From positions 1 to 42,180 of the forward strand of contig CAIRYQ010000090.1 in the NCBI GenBank assembly GCA_903882875.1: DNA of 42,180 nt, given 5' to 3'. The notes below the pieces were generated by a model. It searched no databases, was not told where the DNA came from, and saw nothing but the letters and a program-made list of their open reading frames with translations. Both the position numbers and the translations under genes were made by a program. How positions within the stretch are numbered: the first letter of the stretch is position 1; each line of letters opens with the position of its first letter. The DNA is from an uncultured Spartobacteria bacterium (lineage in GTDB: Bacteria; Verrucomicrobiota; Verrucomicrobiia; Chthoniobacterales; Chthoniobacteraceae). Of this stretch, positions 26,601 to 35,836 are shown one piece after another.

Positions 26601-27170
26601 ATGCGGACGATCCTCCGATCGCATCTCTACCAACTCAGCACCGAGCCCAACGACACGAACCGCGCCGACACGCACAACTTCTCCCGCGCCTACCGCCGCC
26701 GTTTGCCAGCCGAGACGCTCGCTGATGCCATCGCCGACATCACCGGCGTGCCCGACAACTACCCCGGCATGCCGCCCGGCAGCCGCGCGATGCAGACGTG
26801 GACCTACAAGATTGATTCGCAGACGATGGACGCCTTCAGCCGCCCGAACTCGAGCAGCGACTGCCCCTGCGAACGCGATACCAAGCCGAGCATCGTGCAG
26901 GCGCTGCACCTCATGAATTCGCGTGGCCTCCAGGAAAAACTCGCGAGCAAAGATTCCCGCGCCCGTGCCCGGCAACTCGCCGAAAGCAAACTCACATCCG
27001 AAGAAATTGTGAACGAAATCTACCTCGCCTGCTTTTCGCGCAAGCCGACCGAAGATGAACTGAAAACCGCGACGGCCACATTTTCCACGGAAGGCGCAAC
27101 CCGTCCCAGCGCGACGGAGGATATCCTTTGGTCGCTAATGAACTCGGCGGAATTTGTTTTTAACCACTGA
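23649..27170 (+). CDS. Cytochrome c / WD40 / DUF1549 / DUF1553 fusion protein, secreted
   Basis: An 1173-residue exported fusion. The signal anchor spans about residues 18-36 (VRHIVACLVVLHLAFSAWA). Then comes a planctomycete-type cytochrome module with CFSCH (53-57) and HMPPKKQL. WD40 blades fill about 150-470 (GHTAQVLAVAFDEKGERLISGG). A second heme-like motif, CNAGACH (485-491), is followed by a Big2-like strand-rich segment (VTPAERTYKKSETQQLTVKA). DUF1549 contains a CAKCHHHPNEKW motif (836-840 for CxxCH). DUF1553 closes the chain (NPFFARAAVNRVWAAFFGRG; LHLMNSRGLQEKL). The function is not established; surface redox or polymer processing is suggested for this group. The start is the GTG at 23649, since later ATGs would remove the signal. 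The DUF1501 gene follows 4 bases after the stop. Confidence 0.9.
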   Translation: MTPFQNTASLLRKNRSSVRHIVACLVVLHLAFSAWALDSTDTASAMRVLKSNCFSCHDDQKKKGGLVMTSREALLKGGDDGAALTVGKPDGSKLISSLAADADPHMPPKKQLASAQIDLLRKWIAEGAPWDAAALKAQPSAPRTVALAAMPAAYRPVLAIALSPDAKRLAVGCGNEVVLFDVTGKDPAVVARGSAHLDPVQSVVWSPDGKRIASGAFRRIVLWNGETLAQEGEIIGGLTDRITALRFLGEGKQILAADGRVAEEGTVRIVETATGAFTASWLAHKDTIFDLAMSRDGKLLATAGGDRLVKIWDLATRREIAKLEGHTAQVLAVAFDEKGERLISGGADQDLKLWDVKTKERINSLGKHSAAVTSLAWVPGGPTIFAASDDGDAHSYTELQAHNGTQASGSAKALRMPGAESALHCITASTDGERVFAGTQDGRVVAWDKAGKQTGVSDVRAKAEVKGEAPSFVRDVLPILSKAGCNAGACHAKAEGQNGFRLTVFSFDPLTDHREITQEARGRRIFPASPEESLLLLKATLTIPHEGGERIEKNSEAYRTIAQWIRGGTVYRADNEPTLERLVVTPAERTYKKSETQQLTVKAHYSDGSVRDVTGLAGFDSNDKEIVRVTEDGLVRTGTLSGEGVIIARYMGLVAGSRISVPSDKLLAEEKYAALTVNNVIDEKAYAHFKRLGLFPSEPCSDSEFLRRASLDTIGVLPTGEEARAFLADTDPKKREKLIERLLAHPAWADFWANKWADLLRPAPDHAGVKSVYVIDQWLRETFRANTPYDQFVREIITCEGNTHRHGPAVVYRDKREPAEFTTMFSQLFLGVRLDCAKCHHHPNEKWGQDDFYRFAAFFGPMGRKGAGISAPISAGNETFYFAPGKSVKHPVTNEVMQPQPPDGPAVKTDDSADPRHALADWMTDAKNPFFARAAVNRVWAAFFGRGIVDPVDDFRISNPPSNPALLDALGQEFVKQKFDLKALMRTILRSHLYQLSTEPNDTNRADTHNFSRAYRRRLPAETLADAIADITGVPDNYPGMPPGSRAMQTWTYKIDSQTMDAFSRPNSSSDCPCERDTKPSIVQALHLMNSRGLQEKLASKDSRARARQLAESKLTSEEIVNEIYLACFSRKPTEDELKTATATFSTEGATRPSATEDILWSLMNSAEFVFNH

Positions 27171-27174
27171 CCCC

Positions 27175-28503
27175 ATGTCCTCCATCCACCGCAACTGCGC
27201 CGGCATTTCGCGTCGCGACTTCTTGCAAGTCGGACTCGGCGGGACGCTCGGCATCGGCATGTGCGATCTGCTGCGGATGCGCGCAAATGCCGCGACGACG
27301 GAGGCGAGGAAGAACGTCAACTGCATCATGATCTGGATGGATGGCGGGCCGTCGCATTACGAGACGTTTGACCCGAAGCCGGATGCGCCGGAGGAGATTC
27401 GCGGGATTTTCAAGACGATCCCGACGTGCGTGCCGGGCGTGCATTTTTCCGAGCCGGTGCCGCTGCTTGCGAAGTCGTTCGACAAATTCACCGTCGTGCG
27501 ATCGATCGCGCACAAGGATCCGAATCACGGCGGCGGGAACCACTACATGATGACCGGCGCGCCGACGCCCGTGCCGGTGGGCTGCGGGGCGTTCGTCACG
27601 TATCATCCGTCGTTCGGCGCAATGGTTTCGTATGACCGCGGTGTGCGCAGCGGGCTGCCGGCCTACATGGCGATGCCGAGCAACACGCGCAGCGGCGGGC
27701 CGAATTTCCTCGGCGGGCAGCACGCGCCGTTTGTCATCGGCGGCGATCCGAATTCGGATGGCTTCCAAGTGCGCGACGTAGTCGTGCCCGCGGACATCGC
27801 CGAGGGGCGCGCACACACGCGGCGCGATTTGCGTGCGTCGCTCGACCGCATGGTGCGCTTCAACGACAAGGTCACGGATGATCCGGCCGTGGTGTTCGAC
27901 AAATTTTACCAGCAGGGATTCGATCTCGTGTCCTCGACGAAGGCGCAGGCGGCGTTCGACATCGGCCACGAGGACGAGAAAATGCGCGACCGCTACGGGC
28001 GCTCGGATTTCGGTCAGCGCATGTTGCTCGCGCGTCGGCTCGTCGAGGTCGGCGTGTCGTGGGTGACGGTGAACTTTGGCGGCTGGGACGATCACCGGAA
28101 GCTCTTCGAGACCTACAAGGGCAAGAAGCTCACTACATTCGATCAGGGCCTCTCCGCGCTGATCTCGGACCTGCATGAGCGCGGGCTGATGGAAAACACG
28201 CTCGTCCTCGCGCTCGGCGAATTCGGCCGCACGCCGAAGATCAACAAGGACGCAGGCCGCGATCATTGGCCGCACGCGATGTCAGTGCTGATGGCGGGCG
28301 CGGGAATTCCCGGCGGACAGATCGTCGGCGCGACGGATGCGAAGGGCTACAACGCCTCGGAGAATGTGTACCGGCCGGAGGATTTCGCGGCATCGCTCTA
28401 CACGAAAATGGGGATCGATCCGAACCAGGTGCTGCACACCGCGACCGGCAAGCCGGTGCATCTCGTGAACGAGGGGCGGATGATCAAGGAGCTGTTCGTT
28501 TGA
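27175..28503 (+). CDS. DUF1501 domain protein, Tat-exported
   Basis: A 442-residue secreted protein with a clear twin-arginine signal (ISRRDFLQVGLGGTLGIGM, residues 11-29). DUF1501 core motifs are IMIWMDGGPSHYETFDPKPD, FTVVRSIAHKDPNHGGGNHY, RYGRSDFGQRMLLARRLVEV, VNFGGWDDH, and LGEFGRTPKINKDAGRDHW. The fold is related to alkaline phosphatase/sulfatase, but the enzyme activity is unknown. The ATG at 27175 lies 4 bases after the stop of the DUF1549/DUF1553 fusion gene, giving the classic pairing in which the two proteins are thought to work together outside the cytoplasm. The PPC-domain gene follows 62 bases later on the same strand. Confidence 0.92.
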   Translation: MSSIHRNCAGISRRDFLQVGLGGTLGIGMCDLLRMRANAATTEARKNVNCIMIWMDGGPSHYETFDPKPDAPEEIRGIFKTIPTCVPGVHFSEPVPLLAKSFDKFTVVRSIAHKDPNHGGGNHYMMTGAPTPVPVGCGAFVTYHPSFGAMVSYDRGVRSGLPAYMAMPSNTRSGGPNFLGGQHAPFVIGGDPNSDGFQVRDVVVPADIAEGRAHTRRDLRASLDRMVRFNDKVTDDPAVVFDKFYQQGFDLVSSTKAQAAFDIGHEDEKMRDRYGRSDFGQRMLLARRLVEVGVSWVTVNFGGWDDHRKLFETYKGKKLTTFDQGLSALISDLHERGLMENTLVLALGEFGRTPKINKDAGRDHWPHAMSVLMAGAGIPGGQIVGATDAKGYNASENVYRPEDFAASLYTKMGIDPNQVLHTATGKPVHLVNEGRMIKELFV

Positions 28504-28565
28504 ATGGGCGGATCGTGAATTCGTTGCGGCCCTGCGTGCGCCCAAGCGGTCGGCGTCCGAAATTC

Positions 28566-30281
28566 ATGCTACTGCACGGCGCAGTCTTTCATTGGAGGCG
28601 CATCGCAGTGCTGTTCGTCCCCGCCATTTTCGCCACCGCTTCATTCGCTGCCGATCCGATTTTGAACCATATCAGCCCTGCCGCCGGACAGCAGGGCACC
28701 ACGGTCTCGGTTAGCGTGGCCGGGAAATTTGATCCGTGGCCTGTGCAGGCGTGGGTAGATGCGCCGGGCATCACATTCAAGCCGGCAAAGACCGCGGGAA
28801 AATTCGACGTGGAAATCGCGAAGGACGCCGCGCCGGGGCCGCACCTCGTCCGGCTTTTCAACGAGACCGGTGCGTCGGCTCCGCGGTTCTTCATCGTCGC
28901 GCGCGAGCCGCAGACGGCCGAGGTGGAGCCGAACGATGACTTTCGCTCGCCGCAAAAAATCGCGACGCTGCCCGCGACGATCAATGGAAAGCTCGACAAG
29001 GCGGGCGACGTGGATTCGTTCGCAGTCACGCTGAAGCACGGGCAGACGCTCGTCGCGTGGATCGAGGCTTATGTGCTCGCATCTACGTTCGACGGAATGC
29101 TGCGCATCGTGGACACGGACGGGCACGAGCTTGCATTCAATCACGACGGACGCACGCTCGATCCGTTCCTCGCATGGACGGCTCCGCGCGACGGCACGTT
29201 CGTCGTGCAGACGATGGGCTTCGTATATCCGGGCAGCTCTGCGATCGGGTTCACCGGCGGCGAAGGCTGCGTGTACCGGCTGCATCTCACGAACGGACCG
29301 TTCGCGCGGCACACGCGGCCGATTGCCGTCGCGCGCGGAAAAAAAACGCCGGTGGAACTCGTCGGGTGGAATCTTACGTCCACGCACGCGGAAATTGACG
29401 GGACGAATTTTCCCGCAGAGGCGACGACTGCGGAACTCGCCCTGCCCGACATCACATCGGATCTCCCGGTGATGGTGAGCGGCATTCCCGAGATCTTGGG
29501 AGTGAAGCCGGACAGCCACGCCGCGACGGCACAGACGGTAGCGGTTCCGACGGGCATCACCGGCTGCATCACTCGTCCCGGCGAGGAAGATCGCTTTGCA
29601 TTTACGGCAGTGAAAGGGCGCGCTTACGAATTCAAAGTCAACTCGGCAGCACTCGGCTCTGCACTCGATTCGTGGCTGAAGATCGAGAACAAGGACGGCA
29701 AGCAGCTCGCGACCAACGATGACGTGAACGGTTTTAGCGATTCCGCCCTCACGTGGACTGCTCCGGCGGACGGCACGTTCACATGCGCAATCGGTGATGT
29801 CGCGCATCACGGCGGCGACAACTATTTTTACCGCCTCGCGATCACCGAGGCCGCGCCGTCGGTCGCCGCGACGATCACAGTCCATTCCGCGAACATCGTG
29901 GCCGGGAAAACTTCAGAGCTGAAGGTCGCGGTGAAGCGCGCAAATGCGTTCAAATCAAAGCTCCAGCTCGTGGCAAAAAATCTCCCGGACGGCATCACTG
30001 CCACGCCGGTTGATGTCCCGGAAAAGGACGGCGAAGTGACTCTTAAACTCATTGCGGACGCCGACGCAAAACCGGCGGGCCAGGCATGCACTCTCGTCCT
30101 TCGTGAGACAGACAGCGGTGCCGAACATCCCGCGAGATTCTCCTTGCTGGCAGGATCGGAGAACAACGGCGTACCGCAGGGCTACACGGAGCTGATCATC
30201 AATTCGACCGAGCATCTCTGGCTCACGGTGCTGCCACCTTCCGCGAAGCCGGAGCCGCCGAAGCCCGCGGAGAAAAAGTAG
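28566..30281 (+). CDS. Secreted PPC-domain (pre-peptidase C-terminal) protein
   Basis: A 571-residue exported protein with signal peptide RRIAVLFVPAIFATASFAADP. The first domain is Ig/TIG-like (ILNHISPAAGQQGTTVSVSV). Two PPC-type beta-sandwich domains follow, recognised by VEPNDDFRSPQKIATLP...LDKAGDVDSFAV (about 118-150) and GCITRPGEEDRFAFTAVKGRAYEFKV (about 336-362). Each ends in the D-x-x-x-x-W-T-A-P-x-D-G-T-F strand. The C-terminus is Pro/Lys-rich. It has no enzyme motif and is likely a binding or adhesion component. It is the third gene of the cassette beginning at 23649. ATG at 28566 gives the signal peptide; the frame is open much further upstream but overlaps the DUF1501 gene antisensibly in content. 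Confidence 0.85.
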   Translation: MLLHGAVFHWRRIAVLFVPAIFATASFAADPILNHISPAAGQQGTTVSVSVAGKFDPWPVQAWVDAPGITFKPAKTAGKFDVEIAKDAAPGPHLVRLFNETGASAPRFFIVAREPQTAEVEPNDDFRSPQKIATLPATINGKLDKAGDVDSFAVTLKHGQTLVAWIEAYVLASTFDGMLRIVDTDGHELAFNHDGRTLDPFLAWTAPRDGTFVVQTMGFVYPGSSAIGFTGGEGCVYRLHLTNGPFARHTRPIAVARGKKTPVELVGWNLTSTHAEIDGTNFPAEATTAELALPDITSDLPVMVSGIPEILGVKPDSHAATAQTVAVPTGITGCITRPGEEDRFAFTAVKGRAYEFKVNSAALGSALDSWLKIENKDGKQLATNDDVNGFSDSALTWTAPADGTFTCAIGDVAHHGGDNYFYRLAITEAAPSVAATITVHSANIVAGKTSELKVAVKRANAFKSKLQLVAKNLPDGITATPVDVPEKDGEVTLKLIADADAKPAGQACTLVLRETDSGAEHPARFSLLAGSENNGVPQGYTELIINSTEHLWLTVLPPSAKPEPPKPAEKK

Positions 30282-30356
30282 CCCCGCTCCGCGAACGAAG
30301 TGCAACGGCGGGAGTGAAAATCACCGCCCACCCGAGCGTTGATTTCCAACGCGACG

Positions 30357-31403
30357 TCAGAAATCTCCGCCACCGCCTGAGTCGCCGCCACCACCGAAGT
30401 CCCCTCCTCCGCCACCCCAATCCCCACCTCCGGAACTTCCGCTGTCGGAACCACCGCCGATGTCGTCACCAGAACCGGAGTAGTCATTGTCTTGCCCGGA
30501 GAAGCCGGTTTCGCCGCTGTTCGTGTCGTTCCGATCCGAACCAAAGGCGCTGTTGCTGTGGCTGCTGAAGAACTGGTCATACATCCACATTCCCGCGGCC
30601 GCGCCGAACATGCCGCCGATGAGCGAACTGAAAAATCCGCCGCCACCGCCACCGCCACCGTAGCCAGGCTGCCCCATCGCGGAACCGCCGCCCATCCTGC
30701 CCAAGATTGCGCGGATGAGGCCGATGACGACCCACACCACAAGGCCGATCACGATGAACTGGATGATCCAGCCTCCACCGCCCGATTTCTCCGCGGGGTG
30801 CGACGACGACGAGGGCACCGGCGCGGCACCCGTGCGGGGCCGGCTGGGCAGATGGGATTTCATCGTCGCGTGGACAAAATTTACACCGTCGCGCAAGGCC
30901 TCGTCATTCTGCTTCGCCGCGAGTTTTCCGACCATGAGGCTCACGAGCGCCGTTCGATCTTTCAGCGTGAAGGCAAGCTGCTGCGTGTCCGTGCCCACCT
31001 CGGCCTGGAGGTGCGATGGCGATTTCACGAGGAGCACATATACGCCATTCACGCCGTGCTGCTTCGCCTGTTTCAGCGCCCACTGGTCAAACATTTTCGA
31101 CCTTGCCGATTTGTCCTCCATGTCCACGCCCGCCTTCACGTCCGCGGGGATTTCCTTAAACGTCTCGATGAGCACGCCCTTGTGCAGCGTGCGCTCCATT
31201 TCGGCGATCACTTTCACGGCATCGGACTTCGCCTGCTCGGAAAAGAACGCACCATTGTCCACCACACCGCCGCTGCCCGCGCGGCTGACAGCAGTGCAAA
31301 GGAACAGCATCGCGAGAATGCCGGCCATGCTTGCGAAGATACGGCCTGAAACGCCGAGGTTCCGCAGTTTGCGTGACGACGTGGGAATGCTCGTAATGTT
31401 CAT
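30357..31403 (-). CDS. TPM-domain protein with glycine-rich tail
   Basis: A 348-residue membrane-associated protein. The N-terminal signal/anchor covers about residues 20-42 (GRIFASMAGILAMLFLCTAVSRA). The TPM (TLP18.3/Psb32/MOLO-1) domain covers about 45-180: VVDNGAFFSEQAKSDAVKVI, NGVYVLLVKSPSHLQAEVG, and LRDGVNFVHATMKSHL. A second membrane segment (IIQFIVIGLVVWVVIGLI, about 212-230) is followed by a Gly-rich linker. The tail of the last 40 residues is almost only Gly, Ser and Asp. TPM domains are linked to photosystem repair in plants and to envelope maintenance in bacteria; the role here is unknown. It is divergent from the SHD1-like gene. Start ATG at 31403. Confidence 0.85.
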   Translation of the reverse strand: MNITSIPTSSRKLRNLGVSGRIFASMAGILAMLFLCTAVSRAGSGGVVDNGAFFSEQAKSDAVKVIAEMERTLHKGVLIETFKEIPADVKAGVDMEDKSARSKMFDQWALKQAKQHGVNGVYVLLVKSPSHLQAEVGTDTQQLAFTLKDRTALVSLMVGKLAAKQNDEALRDGVNFVHATMKSHLPSRPRTGAAPVPSSSSHPAEKSGGGGWIIQFIVIGLVVWVVIGLIRAILGRMGGGSAMGQPGYGGGGGGGGFFSSLIGGMFGAAAGMWMYDQFFSSHSNSAFGSDRNDTNSGETGFSGQDNDYSGSGDDIGGGSDSGSSGGGDWGGGGGDFGGGGDSGGGGDF

Positions 31404-31535
31404 AGGATCGAAACATACTCAGCCTGCACGCAGACGCAAGCGACGCCGGGTGCCGCCCCTGAATCGGAGAGTCACCCCGGCTTGCCAGCCCGCTCCGCTC
31501 TTGCGTTGCCGCAAAGACGCGGCATTTTTCCACTC

Positions 31536-31991
31536 ATGAATGCGCTCCTCCCCTCCATCGTGTTCGGACTTCTCGCCACGCTGCCGCTCGCGGCGCAGGT
31601 AGGCGTCCCGGCTACTCCGAAGAAATTCGACACCACCCGCATCGGTGAAACCACAGCCGCATCGGGTGGCACATCGATCAACAACTCGACGCCGACGCGC
31701 CCGCAGACGACCGTACGCACCGTGACGCACATCGTGCTTGGCGAGCCGCGGCAGTGGAAAATGGCGAACGGGCAAAGTTTCATCGGCAAGCTGATCGCGT
31801 TTGAGGACATCGTGATCGAGGGCACCGCGTCCGCACCGATGAACGTGCCGAAAAAACCGACCGTCGTACGCAACGCGAGCGCGCGCTTTTACGTGAACTC
31901 AAAATCGTACGAGGTCGCGCTCGACAAGCTCGGCGCGGAGGAGCGCAAGTTCATCGAGGACACTGCCGCCGCGATCGCGGCGAAGAAGTAA
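31536..31991 (+). CDS. Small secreted SHD1-like protein
   Basis: A 151-residue protein with signal peptide MNALLPSIVFGLLATLPLAAQ. A Thr/Ser-rich linker (about 25-65) precedes a C-terminal domain. That domain has the strand pattern of SLA1-homology-domain-1-like modules common in Planctomycetes and Verrucomicrobia: W-x-x-A-N-G-Q-x-F-x-G-K-L-I-A-F-E, then ARFYVNSKSYEVALDKLGAEERKFIED. These domains are assumed to be protein-binding; no catalytic residues are visible. The ATG at 31536 was chosen because it gives the signal peptide. It is divergent from the TPM gene and 141 bases upstream of the peptide transporter gene on the same strand. Confidence 0.72.
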   Translation: MNALLPSIVFGLLATLPLAAQVGVPATPKKFDTTRIGETTAASGGTSINNSTPTRPQTTVRTVTHIVLGEPRQWKMANGQSFIGKLIAFEDIVIEGTASAPMNVPKKPTVVRNASARFYVNSKSYEVALDKLGAEERKFIEDTAAAIAAKK

Positions 31992-32132
31992 GACGGCAGC
32001 CGGCGACGGCAGAAGGGCGGCACTTCGCCCCGGAGCCACATCAAACCAGCCCGCCTCGCGACGCCAGCGAACACGAAGATCATTGTCCTCGCGCAGCACG
32101 AACGGGTAGCACGGCGGGCGTCCATTTTTCCC

Positions 32133-33458
32133 ATGAGCAACGATCGCCTCCCCCCGCAGACAAAATACATCGTCGGAAACGAGGCGTGCGAGCGCTTGAG
32201 CTATTACGGGATGCGCTCGGTGCTCGTCGTGTATATCGTCAGCCAGCTCTATCCGGGCGGAAAAGATGCGGAGCCATTCGCCAAGTCCGTTTACCACTAC
32301 TTCATCGCGGCGACGTATTTCCTGCCGCTGCTCGGCGCGTGGATCGCGGATCGGTACTGGGGCCGTTACAAGACCATCCTCTATATCTCGCTGATGTATT
32401 GCCTCGGCCACGGGCTCCTGGCCATGTGCGATCTCTCCGGAGCATTGGCTGTGAAGCGCGTATTCTTTTTCTCGGGTCTCGCGTGCATCGCGATCGGCTC
32501 GGGCGGCATCAAGCCGTGCGTCTCTGCATTTGCGGGCGACCAGTTCCGCGGCGGACGCGAGCATCTGCTGCCGAAAATTTACGGCCTGTTTTATTGGAGC
32601 ATCAACTTCGGCAGCTTCTTCGCATTCATCATGATTCCGGTGATCAAAAAGAACCTCGGCTACGCGTGGGCCTTCGGCATTCCGGGGATTTTCATGGCGA
32701 TCGCCACGTTCATTTTCTGGCTCGGCCGCCACACGTATCAGCACGTCCCGCCGAACCGCAACGAGCCGCCCGTGGACGCCGCCACGCGCAAGGCGGACCT
32801 TGTGACGCTCGGCCGCATCGCACTCGTCTTTCTGCCGGTTTCAGTCTTCTGGTCGCTGTTCGATCAGACGGGCAGCACTTGGATTCTCCAGGGCGAAAAG
32901 ATGACTCCTTACCTGCTGAAGTGGGCATGGAACTATCCCGTGGACGCCGAGACCATCCAGGCCGTGAACGCGCTCTTCGTGATGATCTTCATCCCGATCT
33001 TCACCTACTGGCTCTACCCGCGCATCGAGCGCGCGGGATTGAAGCCGACACCACTGCGCCGCATGGGCGCAGGAATGGTGATTGGCGCGCTCTCGTTCGT
33101 CGTCTCTGCATGGCTTCAGCGGCGCGTGGATGCGGGCGAACACCTGAGCATCCTCTGGCAGCTCGCGCCTTACGCGGTCCTCACTGCGGGCGAAGTCCTG
33201 CTCTCGGCCACCGGGCTTGAGTTCGCATTCATGCAGGCACCTCCGCGGCTGAAGAGCACCATCATGAGCTTCTGGCTGCTCACCGTCTTCCTCGGGAATT
33301 TCCTCACCGGCAGCATCACATGGCTGAATGCAAAATTGATCGGCGGCTCGGTCGCCGGCGAAATGCTCTTCTACGCCGCGCTCATGCTCGTCGTCGCCGT
33401 CATCTTCGCCGCTGTCGCAAAGCAGTTTCCCGAGCGCAATGCGGATGCCGCAAAATGA
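32133..33458 (+). CDS. POT/PTR2-family proton-coupled peptide transporter
   Basis: A 441-residue inner-membrane carrier of the major facilitator superfamily that imports di- and tripeptides with protons. The first helix carries the E-x-x-E-R motif (NEACERLSYYGMR, residues 16-28). PTR2 signature 1 is GAWIADRYWGRYKTILY, and signature 2 is FYWSINFGSFFAFI. About 12 hydrophobic segments can be followed, with a cytoplasmic loop (QHVPPNRNEPPVDAATRKAD) between the halves, and FWSLFDQTGSTWILQ in the second half as in other members. No clear ribosome-binding site precedes the ATG at 32133. Together with the secreted prolyl oligopeptidase immediately downstream it suggests a peptide-scavenging pair. Confidence 0.92.
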   Translation: MSNDRLPPQTKYIVGNEACERLSYYGMRSVLVVYIVSQLYPGGKDAEPFAKSVYHYFIAATYFLPLLGAWIADRYWGRYKTILYISLMYCLGHGLLAMCDLSGALAVKRVFFFSGLACIAIGSGGIKPCVSAFAGDQFRGGREHLLPKIYGLFYWSINFGSFFAFIMIPVIKKNLGYAWAFGIPGIFMAIATFIFWLGRHTYQHVPPNRNEPPVDAATRKADLVTLGRIALVFLPVSVFWSLFDQTGSTWILQGEKMTPYLLKWAWNYPVDAETIQAVNALFVMIFIPIFTYWLYPRIERAGLKPTPLRRMGAGMVIGALSFVVSAWLQRRVDAGEHLSILWQLAPYAVLTAGEVLLSATGLEFAFMQAPPRLKSTIMSFWLLTVFLGNFLTGSITWLNAKLIGGSVAGEMLFYAALMLVVAVIFAAVAKQFPERNADAAK

Positions 33459-33544
33459 ACAGGTATTCGGATGCGGCACGCGTCCAGTATTCGCATACAG
33501 CCAACTTGGATTCGCAACGATGGCGATCCGCACTCCTTTCCCCA

Positions 33545-35674
<2,130 letters not shown>

Positions 35675-35836
35675 ACGCGCAGAGCCCGACGGCCGGAGAT
35701 CCCTCGCGCCGCCAATAACAGCGCACACCGAGCCGACGGCTTTCACATCCCGGAGATTCAATATCTGCCAGCCCATCGAGGCGCGGGCTACGAGAAGCAG
35801 GCGCAAACCTACAACGTGAACCGCGGCTTCCGAACG

